NCBI GenBank assembly: GCA_019244235.1
Contig: JAFASY010000181.1
Coordinates: 1-45,358 of the forward strand
DNA from: Chroococcidiopsidaceae cyanobacterium CP_BM_ER_R8_30
GTDB taxonomy: Bacteria; Cyanobacteriota; Cyanobacteriia; Cyanobacteriales; Chroococcidiopsidaceae
Length of the DNA: 45,358 nt
Reading direction: 5' to 3'
The first letter of the stretch is position 1. Each line of letters opens with the position of its first letter. Of the stretch, positions 25,155 to 35,102 are shown in pieces. The translations under genes and the position numbers were made by a program. The notes beneath the pieces were generated by a model. The model saw nothing but the letters and a program-made list of their open reading frames with translations, was not told the origin of the DNA and made no database searches.

Positions 25155-26639
25155 CTAGGACGACACAATCGGTGTTAAGTCTAAATGAGCTTTAATCGTT
25201 GTTGCGAGGGAGTCTAATGTTGCTTCTCGCTGCTCGCGATAGTTAGCAACACCTGTCGGCAACGATTTTAACCCTCGTTGTTGACGTAGACGATTCAACC
25301 AAGTGCGCCGCCAAGGACCATTGTCAAACAGCCCATGTAGATAAGTACCCCAAACTGATAGACGATTATCCACCATTCCGAGATATGGATCGTCAAATAG
25401 GGAAAGGCATGTATCTACCTCCTCCGCAGGCATTTCGACTCGGCGCGATCGCCCCTGATGAATTTCAAACCCAGTCACTGGCAATCCTAATTGAGGATAG
25501 TTAGATGTCACTTCTCTTTGACGAGCAACTTTCTGTCCTGTAATCACAGTTTTAATGGGCAGTAGTCCCAATCCTGGAAGCCGCCCAGCTTCTCCTTCTA
25601 TCCCTTCAGGATCGGCAATCATTTGACCGAGCATTTGGAAACCGCCGCATATTCCAAGGACAGTGCCGCCTGCTGTAGCATAGTGTTGAATTGCCTCTGC
25701 CATACCAGTTCTTTGCAAGACCATTAGGTCAGAAAGCGTTGTTTTAGAGCCGGGGAGAATGACTGCATCTGGGTGTCCCAAATCTTGCTTAGGATTGAGG
25801 TATTTCACTGTCACACTGGGTTCGGCTTCGAGTGGGTCAAAATCAGTGAAATTGGAGATACGTGGCAAGCGGATTACAGCTATGTTAAGGTCGCTTTGCT
25901 CTTTATAGTGTTTGCGCTCTAGTAAGTCAAGGGAGTCTTCGGCTGGGAATAACTGGTCGAGCCAGGGAATAACCCCAAGCACAGGAATACCTATGTGTCC
26001 TTCCAACCATTTGATACCTGGTTCTAGTAGCGAACGCTGTCCTCGGAACTTGTTAATCACCACGCCTCGAATTAAGGCTCTTTCCTCTGGTTCAAGCAAC
26101 TCCAAGGTTCCCACCACATGAGCAAAAGCACCACCTCGGTCAATATCGACAACCAGCAAGGTTGGAGCATTTAAATATTTTGCCACCCGCATGTTGGTTA
26201 AGTCGCGGTGCTTGAGGTTAATTTCTGCGGGACTGCCAGCACCCTCACAAACAATCACATCGAATTCTGTGGCTAAATACTCTAACGATTCCTCAATTGC
26301 CTGCCATCCCAAATCGAAATACTGTTCGTAGTACTCTGCCGCGCCTACCTTCCCAGCAACTTTTCCTTTAAGAATCACCTGGGAAGTCATGTCACCTTGC
26401 GGTTTGAGTAAAATTGGGTTCATTTCTGTCAAAGGGTTAACACCAGCAGCCCAAGCTTGTACTGCTTGCGCATAGCCGATCTCTCCACCGTTAGCGGTAA
26501 CGTAGGCATTTAGTGCCATATTTTGCCCTTTAAACGGAGCCACTCGCCAACCACGCCGCGATAGTATGCGACATATGGCAGTAGTTAGGAGCGATTTTCC
26601 AGCGTGGGATGTCGTTCCCACAATCATGAAGGCTTTCAT
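25155..26639 (-). CDS. cobQ: Cobyric acid synthase CobQ/CbiP
   Basis: Amidates four side chains of adenosylcobyrinic acid a,c-diamide using glutamine and ATP, late in B12 (pseudo-B12) synthesis. The N-terminal DTBS-like P-loop domain is MKAFMIVGTTSHAGKSLLTT, PFKGQNMALNAYVT; the NPILLKPQGDMTSQVIL segment is diagnostic for CobQ. The C-terminal class I glutaminase has the nucleophile cysteine in GGTVLGICGGFQMLG and the His in TYLHGLFDN. The frame runs to 26708, but the family start is the Met at 26639; 494 residues. Full length. Confidence 0.96.
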   Translation of the reverse strand: MKAFMIVGTTSHAGKSLLTTAICRILSRRGWRVAPFKGQNMALNAYVTANGGEIGYAQAVQAWAAGVNPLTEMNPILLKPQGDMTSQVILKGKVAGKVGAAEYYEQYFDLGWQAIEESLEYLATEFDVIVCEGAGSPAEINLKHRDLTNMRVAKYLNAPTLLVVDIDRGGAFAHVVGTLELLEPEERALIRGVVINKFRGQRSLLEPGIKWLEGHIGIPVLGVIPWLDQLFPAEDSLDLLERKHYKEQSDLNIAVIRLPRISNFTDFDPLEAEPSVTVKYLNPKQDLGHPDAVILPGSKTTLSDLMVLQRTGMAEAIQHYATAGGTVLGICGGFQMLGQMIADPEGIEGEAGRLPGLGLLPIKTVITGQKVARQREVTSNYPQLGLPVTGFEIHQGRSRRVEMPAEEVDTCLSLFDDPYLGMVDNRLSVWGTYLHGLFDNGPWRRTWLNRLRQQRGLKSLPTGVANYREQREATLDSLATTIKAHLDLTPIVSS

Positions 26640-26725
26640 CAATAAACTCCAGAACCCTTTAGACCCAATGCGAGCTAGGTAAGAGAAGATTACATCTTCA
26701 TAGCACAAAGATTATGAAATCGCTG

Positions 26726-27133
26726 TTAGAAAGCAAGTCTAAACCAACGATTTAATGTTTCAAGAATACGATCGCGCCGGGAGGGAGTAGGGTAACTTGC
26801 ACTTCCTTGATACTGTTCTACCAATTGCCTGCCCAAGGGTGTGAGGCGAAAACTATCAGTAATGCCCTGCCCATCGACCTCTCGCCGCAACACGCCAACC
26901 TGAATTAACCGCAGTAACGCATTCTCTGCTCCCAGCTCAGACAGTGAGCGTTTAGTATAGCCGCGCTGAATACCCGCATCTAGAGCGATCGCTTTTAAGG
27001 GAACCCCCTCTAGACGCATCGTTTCAAACAAGGGCATTTGGAAGGGGGAACATAGTAATGCTCGATCTGCTCTTGTTCGGGTGCGATAGGGATAGGTCAG
27101 CGATTTCGGTTTTTTGGACTTAAGTGCAGACAT
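26726..27133 (-). CDS. Npun_F0494-like conserved cyanobacterial protein
   Basis: 135 residues, basic at the N-terminus. The readable core is RADRALLCSPFQMPLFETMR, VPLKAIALDAGIQRGYTKRS and the end VGVLRREVDGQGITDSFRLT, PLGRQLVEQYQ. I recall this last block as strongly conserved in the Npun_F0494 family of unknown function. The predicted winged-helix look (VDGQGITDSFRLTPLGRQL) suggests a DNA-binding or regulatory role, by analogy only. It lies 86 bases upstream of cobQ on the same strand. Confidence 0.75.
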   Translation of the reverse strand: MSALKSKKPKSLTYPYRTRTRADRALLCSPFQMPLFETMRLEGVPLKAIALDAGIQRGYTKRSLSELGAENALLRLIQVGVLRREVDGQGITDSFRLTPLGRQLVEQYQGSASYPTPSRRDRILETLNRWFRLAF

Positions 27134-27254
27134 TTTTGTATATATGAATACAGTTAATGAAATGAGAAGCTTGGTATCTATTTACTATAGTTGTTACTTA
27201 TTTGTTCTAGATAACCTCTTTAACAGATAGTAAAAGCTTGAAAAATTAGATAGT

Positions 27255-27402
27255 CTCTAGGGTTCCGGCTTAGTTCGCAGATAAACTGACTGCGATTTGG
27301 GTGCCTGGACCGAGAGGGGCAAGCTGGTCTAGAAATGTTTTTACCAAAGCAGGGGAAAACGCTAGGTCAGCCACACGGCGGGACAAAAGCCCGGGAGAAG
27401 TA
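27255..27402 (+). promoter_or_regulatory. Guanidine-I riboswitch (ykkC RNA)
   Basis: All three signature blocks of the ykkC/guanidine-I class are present in order: CTCTAGGGTTCCGG (from 27255), GGACCGAGAGG (about 27306-27316) and CACACGGCGGGACAAAAGCC followed by CGGGAGAAG (about 27373-27400). Downstream, GACAG/CTGTC and AGCCC/GGGCT can form a hairpin that competes with the last conserved helix (27388-27437), a plausible expression platform, though its T-run is weak. It precedes the ABC importer genes at 27616-30326 on the same strand. In this class guanidinium binding turns expression on. Confidence 0.92.
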
Positions 27403-27615
27403 GAGGACAGCAATCTGTCTTTGCTCTTCCTGGGCTTTGTGTATTGAGCAAGCTATGCTTGGAGGTCATTTGAGCCTTCGCGAATCCTTGAGTATTCATT
27501 TTCACACAATGTGAGGTATAAACGGATAGAACGTTCGGCATTACGACAGTGAACAGCCTATGCATCAAACCTTTGATGCAGCTTTGGAGATTGACAAGTT
27601 GATTGAGGAGATGAG

Positions 27616-28674
27616 ATGAAGATTCGTAAGCTTTTGTCTTGGTTTAGCCTATTTTTAGTCAGTTTAGTTATTGCAGTTAGCTGCACTACGTCTCAAACGC
27701 CTACTGCTAGTACTTCCTCATCTTCCCCGACTTCTACTACTCCTGCCTCATCTGAAACATCAGTTTCTCTCGGCTACAGCGCTTGGCCTGGCTGGTTTCC
27801 CTGGAAGGTTGCTCAAGAACAAAAGATATTTAATACCAATAAGATTAATGTGGACTTAAAGTGGTTTGATAACTATACAGATTCAATCAATGGTTTGACA
27901 GCCAGCAAATTAAATGCTAACTCTCAAACTTTAAATGACACGCTTAGCCCAGTTGCTTCAGGAGCTGATGAAGTTATTGTCTTAGTCAATGATAATTCGA
28001 CAGGAAATGACCAAATTATTGCTCGCCCAGGAATCAATACGGTTGCCGATTTAAAAGGTAAAAAGGTAGCTGCGGAAGAGGGGACAGTTGATCATTTTCT
28101 CCTATTATTGGGATTAAAAAAAGCTGATTTAACTCAAGCAGACATTCAGTTTCAACCCTTAGAGACAGGAGCAGCAGCAGCAGCATTTGCAGCGGGAAGA
28201 GTAGATGCAGTTGGGGTGTTTGCTCCTTTTACAACCAAGGCACTAAGTTTGCCTGGTAGTAAAGCCTTATTCACTTCCAAAGATTTTCCAGGTGCTATCC
28301 CCGATCATTTGGTAGTCAGTAGAAAAATGATAGAGGAACGACCTCAAGACGTCCAAGCTATGGTTGATGCTTGGTTTGCTACATTAGACTATATCCAAAA
28401 GAATCCAGGAAAAGCAGATGAGATTATGGCAAAACGAGCCGGAGTTTCAGTTGCAGACTATAAGCAGTACAACGCTGGAACCAAAATCTTTACTTTGAAA
28501 GAAAACCTAGAAGCTTTCAGTCCGGGTAAAGATATGACTCATCTAAATTATGCGGCAGAACAGATTAGTCAATTCTTGCTGCAAACTAAATTGATTAAGA
28601 AAACTCCGGATATGAACAAGCTATTCGACGATCGATTTGTCAAAGCATATGCAGCCAAGATAAAAAAAGCTTGA
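27616..28674 (+). CDS. ABC transporter substrate-binding lipoprotein, probable guanidine importer
   Basis: 352 residues of the NitT/TauT (SsuA/ThiY-like) binding-protein type. A lipoprotein signal ends at about residue 23 (LVSLVIAVSC), followed by a Ser/Thr/Pro linker. The mature part starts SVSLGYSAWPGWFPWKVAQE and contains the ligand-lobe segments VADLKGKKVAAEEGTVDHFL and AAAFAAGRVDAVGVFAPFT. Sequence class alone would suggest nitrate, taurine or sulfonate, but the riboswitch directly upstream points to guanidinium. First gene of a three-gene operon; the next gene starts 8 bases after its stop. Confidence 0.9.
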   Translation: MKIRKLLSWFSLFLVSLVIAVSCTTSQTPTASTSSSSPTSTTPASSETSVSLGYSAWPGWFPWKVAQEQKIFNTNKINVDLKWFDNYTDSINGLTASKLNANSQTLNDTLSPVASGADEVIVLVNDNSTGNDQIIARPGINTVADLKGKKVAAEEGTVDHFLLLLGLKKADLTQADIQFQPLETGAAAAAFAAGRVDAVGVFAPFTTKALSLPGSKALFTSKDFPGAIPDHLVVSRKMIEERPQDVQAMVDAWFATLDYIQKNPGKADEIMAKRAGVSVADYKQYNAGTKIFTLKENLEAFSPGKDMTHLNYAAEQISQFLLQTKLIKKTPDMNKLFDDRFVKAYAAKIKKA

Positions 28675-28681
28675 GGATATA

Positions 28682-29530
28682 ATGAATCAATCCCTCGAAA
28701 GGTTACCGGATACCAACTTTTCTAATCCTCAACGAATGTTACCGCCAACAGTTTTCTGGCGGATTGCAGAGGAGATACCCAAGCCTCTAACCTGGAGTTT
28801 GATGGCTCTATCAGTTGGTATTCCTTTTTGTGCGTGGCTAGTTATCTCCAATGCTGGACTAGTTCCGCCCCTGTTTCTTCCTACTCCAACCCAAGTTTGG
28901 ACAGCTGGTCAACATCTTTGGGAAAACGGCGATCTACAGCAGGATATTGCTTATAGCTTGTTTCGTGTTCTTACTGGTTTTTTGCTTGCTGCTATCATTT
29001 CGATTCCTTTAGGAACGTTGATGGGAACCTTTGCCAGTATTCGGGCTCTTATGGAACCAATTGTTGGCATTGTACGCTATATGCCTGCACCTGCTTTTAT
29101 CCCGCTGCTTATTTTATATTTCGGGTTGGGCGAATTACCAAAAATTCTCCTAATTTTTATTGGTACGTTATTTTTTAACACATTAATGATTATGGATGCT
29201 GTTAAATTTGTTTCTAAGGAATTGATCGAAACTACATATACATTAGGAGGTCGGCGGATACAAGTTTTGCTACAAGTCATTTTTCCCTTCATTTTACCTA
29301 ACATTATTGATGCTTGCCGAGTGAACATGGCTGCATCGTGGAACTTGGTAATTGTCGCAGAATTGGTGGCAGCAACCGAAGGCTTAGGCCACCAGATTAC
29401 TCTGGCTCAGAGATTTTTGAGGACAGATGAAATTTTTGTGGGATTAATTGTCATTGGCTTGATTGGTTTAACAATTGACCTGTTATTCCGCTTATTACTG
29501 TGGGTAACATGTCGATGGGCAACTCGATAA
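28682..29530 (+). CDS. ABC transporter permease (NitT/TauT type)
   Basis: 282 residues with about six membrane helices, starting after a 40-residue cytosolic N-terminus. The inner-membrane-component (BPD_transp_1) landmarks are SLFRVLTGFLLAAIISIPLG, the PAPAFIPLLILYFGLGELPK helix and the EAA-type loop ETTYTLGGRRIQVLLQVIFP, which docks to the ATPase. The ribosome site GAGGA overlaps the stop of the binding-protein gene. It forms the channel of the importer. Confidence 0.92.
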   Translation: MNQSLERLPDTNFSNPQRMLPPTVFWRIAEEIPKPLTWSLMALSVGIPFCAWLVISNAGLVPPLFLPTPTQVWTAGQHLWENGDLQQDIAYSLFRVLTGFLLAAIISIPLGTLMGTFASIRALMEPIVGIVRYMPAPAFIPLLILYFGLGELPKILLIFIGTLFFNTLMIMDAVKFVSKELIETTYTLGGRRIQVLLQVIFPFILPNIIDACRVNMAASWNLVIVAELVAATEGLGHQITLAQRFLRTDEIFVGLIVIGLIGLTIDLLFRLLLWVTCRWATR

Positions 29531-29549
29531 CACTCTTTACTCTCTACTT

Positions 29550-30326
29550 ATGCATCTAGCAGTTACTCAACTCTATAAACAGTTCAAAACTCGACAAGGA
29601 CCACTCGTCGCTCTCAAAGATATCAACTTAAGCATTGAAGAAGGAGAGTTCATCTGTGCTGTTGGTGCTTCGGGTTCTGGTAAGTCAACACTCTTAAGAC
29701 TGATTGCTGGGCTGGACACACCAACAGCTGGTGAGATTCAAGTTGATGGGGTACCTGTCACTGGACCAGGACCAGACCGAGGTATGGTATTTCAAAAGTA
29801 CACGCTCTACCCTTGGATGAACGTAGCGCAGAATGTGGGATTCGGGTTAAAGCTACAGGGTGCATCTCACATCCAACGGCGGGAGAGAGTCACTCACTAT
29901 TTGGAAGTTGTCGGGTTGTCACAGTTTGCTAGAGCTTTACCGCAAGAATTATCAGGTGGCATGCAACAACGAGTGGCGATCGCTCGCGCCCTGGCATCTG
30001 CGCCTAAGATTCTCCTCATGGATGAACCGTTTGGGGCTTTGGATGCTCAGACCAAGGAAACAATGCAACAATTCCTCTTAGAGTTATGGAGACGTACTAG
30101 GACAACTATTCTGATGATTACCCACGACGTGGAGGAAGCTGTGTTTCTATCTCAACGAATTTATGTTCTCACCTCTCGTCCTGGCAGCATCAAAACCGAA
30201 ATCAGAATGGATCTACCGAGCGAACGGAACTATCACACCAAAAGCCATTCCACATTTCAGGATTGTAAAGAAACTGTGCTAGATTTACTGCGCAACGAAA
30301 GTGGAAGAGAAGCAGCGGTAGTTTAG
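29550..30326 (+). CDS. ABC transporter ATP-binding protein (NitT/TauT type)
   Basis: 258 residues. Walker A is GASGSGKST (39-47), the Q-loop is MVFQKYTLYPWMN, the signature is ELSGGMQQRVAIARALA, Walker B is ILLMDEPFGALD and the switch histidine is in MITHDVEEA. All sites are intact. It powers the importer encoded with the two preceding genes. The start is 19 bases after the permease stop. The operon ends here; no guanidine hydrolase or carboxylase gene is adjacent. Confidence 0.94.
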   Translation: MHLAVTQLYKQFKTRQGPLVALKDINLSIEEGEFICAVGASGSGKSTLLRLIAGLDTPTAGEIQVDGVPVTGPGPDRGMVFQKYTLYPWMNVAQNVGFGLKLQGASHIQRRERVTHYLEVVGLSQFARALPQELSGGMQQRVAIARALASAPKILLMDEPFGALDAQTKETMQQFLLELWRRTRTTILMITHDVEEAVFLSQRIYVLTSRPGSIKTEIRMDLPSERNYHTKSHSTFQDCKETVLDLLRNESGREAAVV

Positions 30327-30358
30327 TTTTCTTGCTCCCCCTGCCTCCCCTGCTCTCT

Positions 30359-32200
30359 TTAGACGGGCACCTGAACCTTTTGACTCCCAGCTAGCCCAAA
30401 GGCAGCGTGGATAGCTGTCAAAGCGCGGACTCCGTCTTCTTGAGCCACAACGCAGCTGATCTTGATCTCAGAGGTGGCAATCATCTGAATATTGATTCGT
30501 TGCTGAGCTAGTGCCTCAAACATTCGCGCCGCAATGCCCGGTTGTCCAACCATCCCTGCACCAACGATACTCACCTTAGCGATCGCACTGTCAACGACAA
30601 CTTCACCCCACTCCAATTCTGCTGCCGCTTGCGAAAGAACTGCTTGGGCTGCGTTGGCATCCACCTGCGCTACTGTGAAAGCAATATCTCTTGTTGGTAC
30701 GCCATTCACCACGCGACAGCGCTGGGACTGGATGATCGTGTCAACGCTAATACTGTGCTGAGCCAAGATGCCAAACAACCGCGCTGCCATTCCTGGACGA
30801 TCTGGTACATAGCGAATGGCAAGGCGGGCTTGGTTGAGATCTAGGGCAACGCCCCGTACTGGTATTAGAGAACTAGTTGATTTTAATTCCTGGGTTGTTG
30901 CCAGATGGGCTGGGGCAGAGATAGGGTTGATTGTGTCTCGACTGATTTCAAAGGCTTGGCAAAGAGCAGCAATTGCGCGATCGCTATCTGCTGCATCAAT
31001 CACACAGCTAACTTTTACTTCCGAGGTGGAAATCATCTGGATGTTAATTCCAGCTGTCCAGAGCGTTGCGAACATCAGAGCCGCTACTCCAGGACGCCCG
31101 ATCATTCCTGCCCCAGCAATGCTAACTTTAGCAATTCGCCGTTGGACTATGACTTCAGCTTCTTCGAGTTGAGAAGGCTCCCCAGAGCGTAGTACAGGCG
31201 CAATTGCTGCCGCTACAGCTTCTGCCCGCTTGAGGACAGGTGTGTTGACAGTAAAGGCAATGTCATTTGTATTACCTTCATGGATTGACTGGATAATCAA
31301 ATCAACATCCAAGTTCTGACGGGCAATTTCGCCAAATAACTGTGCTGCGACTCCTGGTCGATCTGGCACTCGCAACAATGCCACCTTCGCTTGATCTGTA
31401 TCAATCTCTACCCCATCTACAGGGCGAGCAATTTCTAAGTTCAACAGAGAACGAGGTTGGGGTGTTGGAGAGATCACCCTTGTACCGGGATCATCTGTCC
31501 AACTAGAGCGCACGACCAAAGATACGCCGTAGTTCCTAGCAATTTCTACAGCACGAGGATGCAGGACCTTTGCCCCTAGACTTGCAAGTTCTAGCATCTC
31601 ATCGCAAGTAATTTCTGACATGAGTTGGGCATCCGACACTAAACGAGGATCTGTAGTTAAGATTCCGGGAACATCAGTGTAGATTTCGCAATAGCTTGCT
31701 CCCAACGCCGCTGCCAACGCAACAGCTGAGGTGTCCGAACCGCCGCGCCCTAAAGTTGTAATTTCCAATTCAGAGGTGCTGCTTATTCCCTGGAACCCAG
31801 CTACTACAACCACTTTGCCATTTTGTAAGTGTTGAGAAATCCGTTCGGTCTGGATATGTAGAATCCGAGCACGGGTGTGGTGAGCTTCTGTTACGATTCC
31901 CACCTGTGTACCAGTAAGGGAAATTGCTGCTTGTCCCAATTCCTGCAAAGCCATACTTAGTAGGGCAATCGAGACTTGCTCACCAGTCGAGAGCAACATA
32001 TCCATTTCCCGACGGCTGGGAGTCTTTGAGATGGAGTGAGCTAATTTGACCAGCTCATCAGTGGTCTTACCCATGGCTGAAACAACCACCACTAGGGAAT
32101 GACCTGCCTTAGCTGTTCTCAGAATGCGAGCTGCAACTGACTGAATGCGTTCAACTGAACCAACAGAAGTGCCACCGTATTTCTGAACAATTAGCGCCAT
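30359..32200 (-). CDS. lysC: Aspartate kinase with four ACT domains
   Basis: First step of the aspartate family (lysine, threonine, methionine, diaminopimelate). N-terminal kinase domain: [58 protein letters not shown] region and the [10 protein letters not shown] end. Then two tandem ACT pairs, about residues 265-425 and 445-610, each with the DRPGVAA/DRPGMAA and [24 protein letters not shown] motifs. The duplicated four-ACT layout is typical of cyanobacteria and mediates feedback inhibition. The frame is open to 32236, but homologues start at [10 protein letters not shown]. 613 residues. Confidence 0.96.
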   Translation of the reverse strand: MALIVQKYGGTSVGSVERIQSVAARILRTAKAGHSLVVVVSAMGKTTDELVKLAHSISKTPSRREMDMLLSTGEQVSIALLSMALQELGQAAISLTGTQVGIVTEAHHTRARILHIQTERISQHLQNGKVVVVAGFQGISSTSELEITTLGRGGSDTSAVALAAALGASYCEIYTDVPGILTTDPRLVSDAQLMSEITCDEMLELASLGAKVLHPRAVEIARNYGVSLVVRSSWTDDPGTRVISPTPQPRSLLNLEIARPVDGVEIDTDQAKVALLRVPDRPGVAAQLFGEIARQNLDVDLIIQSIHEGNTNDIAFTVNTPVLKRAEAVAAAIAPVLRSGEPSQLEEAEVIVQRRIAKVSIAGAGMIGRPGVAALMFATLWTAGINIQMISTSEVKVSCVIDAADSDRAIAALCQAFEISRDTINPISAPAHLATTQELKSTSSLIPVRGVALDLNQARLAIRYVPDRPGMAARLFGILAQHSISVDTIIQSQRCRVVNGVPTRDIAFTVAQVDANAAQAVLSQAAAELEWGEVVVDSAIAKVSIVGAGMVGQPGIAARMFEALAQQRINIQMIATSEIKISCVVAQEDGVRALTAIHAAFGLAGSQKVQVPV

Positions 32201-32386
32201 AATTCCAATCTCACCTATCCTACCTAGATACCCCAATTATGACCAAGCACTAAGCCCATCTAGAATGCTTATGAGCATTGAAGATACAAGGCAGTTACTG
32301 GGAAAGACCTGATGCGTCTGGGATCTTCACCCTAGCCTCTAATTATATTCTCTATCTAGTGGGTGTGGCATGTATTTTTTTCTCTT

Positions 32387-32422
32387 CTTGATATCTCGAA
32401 GAATTCTAGCTCTGATATCAAG
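32387..32422. other. Inverted repeat between lysC and the FAD oxidoreductase
   Basis: CTTGATATC (32387-32395) and GATATCAAG (32414-32422) are perfect 9-base arms around 18 bases. It sits 25 bases beyond the stop of the minus-strand oxidoreductase gene. On that strand the stem is followed by A, not T, so it is not a standard terminator. Confidence 0.35.
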
Positions 32423-32446
32423 CTTCTATGTATTCATGTAATTTAT

Positions 32447-34102
32447 CTAAGTTACTGTCACTTGACGCCGTTCTTCTGGAGTTGTCTTTATTCTTGTATC
32501 ATCTGTACTAGCTGTATTAGCTTTGGTTTCATGATAGTCTTTTTCGGTATTGATCTGCCAGATATTATTTTTATCTCTTATACCATATTTTATGTTGCTT
32601 ACTGCAGCCATAGCAGTAAGCATTGAGTGGTCTTGATTGTTATACCTATGCATGCCATTTCTACCAACTAGGTAAAGGTTTTCAAATTGGTTAACATAGG
32701 ATTGAACTTTCTCAAATTCAGGATAAGTCCCGAAATAAGCTGGATAAGTTTTTGGTACCCTAATTACAGTATAATCCAGTACATCTTCTGTAAGAATAAA
32801 TTTTATCTTTACAAGTTCATCAATGGCAAACTTTGCCATCTCTTTGTCTGTCATATTCCACAAGTTATCAGACTCGTAGCAAAAATACTCTAGCCCTAGC
32901 CAGACTTTAGTACTGTCCTGTACTAAATCAGGACTCCAATTGTTAAAAATTTGAATCCTGCCCAGCATGACATCAGATTCTTGGACGTAAATCCAATTAT
33001 CTTTTATTAGTTGAACACTCTTATCATTATCTCTAATAGTTAGTTTTTCAACCAACAAACCTACTGTAATGAAGTCCCGATAAACTAAGCCTTCACTAAT
33101 TCTTCTCACGTCTGATGGCACGCGCGTCTGCAAAGACCTAATCAACTGTTTAACAGGCATTGTGGAAATAAAGTAATCGCCCTCTACTCGCTTTACTTCT
33201 CTAGTATCTGAATGATAGATATCTACAGCAGTCACCTGATTTCCATCAATGAATATTTTCTGCACCTGAGAGTTTAGATGGACTTCTCCTCCCATAGCTT
33301 TGACTTTTTCAGCAACATTTTCCCAAAGCTGGCCAGGACCTAATCTAGGATACAAAAATCTTTCAATCAGAGATGTTTCCACATCTTTTTGCTTTACTGA
33401 TTTAGAATTAAGAGAGAGAACCTTCTTCGCCATATGGGTAATTGCTTTCGTAATAGACAAGCCTTTAATCCGTTGAGCTCCCCACTCGGCACTAATTTCA
33501 GAACAAGGAACCCCCCATACCTTTTCTGTATAAGACTTGAAAAATGTTTGGTACAAAACCTTCCCAAAACGATTGATAAAAAATTCCTCTAAATTTACTT
33601 CCTTTTTAATCGGGAATATCCTAGTATGAATATAGCTTATAAGAATGCTTAAGGTTCTGATAAGCCCCAGGTTTACAATCGTATTTGTACTCAATGTGAT
33701 AGGATAATCAAAAAACTTCCTTAAAAAAAGAATTCTCGACTTACGATTGCGAACTAACATTACACGCTCGGCTTGCTCCAAAGAAGCTCTTTTAGAAAAA
33801 GTCTGTATTTGTCTAGTTTGATTTTGATAAGTAATAGCTATGTCTTGGTCTTCTATAGTTTCTATAGGCAAAAATTTTAGCCACCAATCCATAACAATAT
33901 CAGACTTGGAAAAGAAACGGTGACCACCAATATCCATGCGGTATCCCTTATAGTTCACTGTTCTAGAAATGCCGCCAATCTCATCACTCATCTCATAAAT
34001 AATCGGCTTAATATCTGTCTTTTCTAGCAGCTCATAAGCAGCTGTTAAGCCAGCAGGACCAGCTCCAATGATAATTGCTCTCTTCTGATATTTCTTGTAC
34101 AT
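32447..34102 (-). CDS. NAD(P)/FAD-dependent oxidoreductase (protoporphyrinogen oxidase/UGM-like)
   Basis: 551 residues. N-terminal FAD site [20 protein letters not shown], then [20 protein letters not shown] and [13 protein letters not shown]. The middle contains [20 protein letters not shown] and the end [20 protein letters not shown]. This resembles the group of amine-oxidase-like proteins found beside glycan or exopolysaccharide genes, related to UDP-galactopyranose mutase; the substrate is unknown. The gene is visibly more AT-rich than its neighbours and stands alone, suggesting horizontal acquisition. The last 30 residues ([20 protein letters not shown]) are a disordered tail. Confidence 0.82.
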   Translation of the reverse strand: MYKKYQKRAIIIGAGPAGLTAAYELLEKTDIKPIIYEMSDEIGGISRTVNYKGYRMDIGGHRFFSKSDIVMDWWLKFLPIETIEDQDIAITYQNQTRQIQTFSKRASLEQAERVMLVRNRKSRILFLRKFFDYPITLSTNTIVNLGLIRTLSILISYIHTRIFPIKKEVNLEEFFINRFGKVLYQTFFKSYTEKVWGVPCSEISAEWGAQRIKGLSITKAITHMAKKVLSLNSKSVKQKDVETSLIERFLYPRLGPGQLWENVAEKVKAMGGEVHLNSQVQKIFIDGNQVTAVDIYHSDTREVKRVEGDYFISTMPVKQLIRSLQTRVPSDVRRISEGLVYRDFITVGLLVEKLTIRDNDKSVQLIKDNWIYVQESDVMLGRIQIFNNWSPDLVQDSTKVWLGLEYFCYESDNLWNMTDKEMAKFAIDELVKIKFILTEDVLDYTVIRVPKTYPAYFGTYPEFEKVQSYVNQFENLYLVGRNGMHRYNNQDHSMLTAMAAVSNIKYGIRDKNNIWQINTEKDYHETKANTASTDDTRIKTTPEERRQVTVT

Positions 34103-34576
34103 AGATTCTCCTCACCTAGTGCTTGAAAAACTCAGACTTCGATTTCGCTACTTCTACTTTCAATAAATTGTTTGCAAAAACAGCTGCAAATCTAAAGGAC
34201 TCTAGCATTTAATAATCTTTTTTGCAACTGTAAACTTACAATTTTACAGCTGCATGATTCAACTCGTCTTTGCATCTATCCAAAGACATGACAGAAAAGG
34301 CAGTTTGTAGCAGGGGGGACTAGGTTCCCTGGGAATTTAGGGACAAGTGGGGAGAGGGTCGCACCCAAAGATGAATCCAGAGGCTTCAATATAGGCTTTT
34401 TTTCGTCAGCACTCACCTCTAAGTTATGAGCGTCGCTCTTTTCAGCTGGGCTTGCACAGAAGGAGACAAGCTACCCAGCATAGTGACTAATCCCAGGCTA
34501 GCAACTGTTCGGTTAATGAGGTTAATAACATTACAATAGAAAGACTACTGCAAGCTGAAAAAAGAAAATATCAGCA
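34103..34576. other. Intergenic region, 474 bases, no gene seen
   Basis: Divergent promoter region between the oxidoreductase and the single-TM protein. A purine-rich tract around 34310-34370 and a T-run at 34398-34404 (after TATAGGC) are the only irregularities. I find no RNA gene or credible small frame. Confidence 0.45.
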
Positions 34577-34918
34577 ATGCTAATATTTGTGGTCTTATTT
34601 AACTTAGCTTTAGCCTTGATACTTCTTTACGCAGCTTGGCGAGTGTGGCGGCTGCGACGACCAATTGGGCAAGTAGCAGATAAAATCTTGGCATATGAGC
34701 GTAGCATCAATGTAGTGTTACATAAAGCACCGAATGCTATTACAAAAGGGCAAGTAGGTGTTAGCCAACTGAGGCAAAAGCAGCAGCAACTAAGACCACA
34801 ACTCCAACGAATACGTCAGGTTTTAGCTCTGATTGGTCTGGGACAGCGAATTTGGCAACAGTTTGTTCGCACAAGACGAACACAACTTTTCCAAAAGTCT
34901 TTAGCAAAATACAAGTGA
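34577..34918 (+). CDS. Single-TM conserved hypothetical protein
   Basis: 113 residues. One N-terminal membrane helix (LIFVVLFNLALALILLYAAW) is followed by a basic, helical cytosolic part (WRLRRPIGQVADKILAYERS, then QLRQKQQQLRPQLQRIRQVL, probable coiled coil). Function not recognised. Its neighbours downstream are also small membrane-anchored coiled-coil proteins (YtxH, DUF948-like), a combination that points to envelope stress or membrane scaffolding. Confidence 0.72.
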   Translation: MLIFVVLFNLALALILLYAAWRVWRLRRPIGQVADKILAYERSINVVLHKAPNAITKGQVGVSQLRQKQQQLRPQLQRIRQVLALIGLGQRIWQQFVRTRRTQLFQKSLAKYK

Positions 34919-34951
34919 GAGCAGTTTCCTAGAAGTCTCTATTGAGCTAGA

Positions 34952-35004
34952 ACTCAAAGCGGCAGCCGGAGGCAACTCCTTGGCTACGCTCTCGCAAGCT
35001 CAAG
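34952..35004 (+). repeat. Dispersed hairpin repeat, copy 2
   Basis: Begins ACTCAAAG and ends CGCAAGCTCAAG, the same ends as the copy at 8055-8108 in opposite orientation. The middle (GCAGCCGGAGGCAACTCC, then TTGGCTACGCTCT) aligns with the other copy with scattered changes and two small gaps. It lies in the gap between the single-TM gene and the YtxH gene. Confidence 0.7.
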
Positions 35005-35102
35005 AAAGCATATTGAGGCAGAGTTTTTGGATATCCTAATCAATAAATACCAAGATAATGGCTAGTAACCTGATTAGAATAGGTGTAAGGAGAGACTACG
35101 AG

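Noticed and set aside
27362-27568. Minus-strand 68-codon frame
   Set aside because: It lies over the conserved riboswitch core and its expression platform; the RNA explains the sequence.
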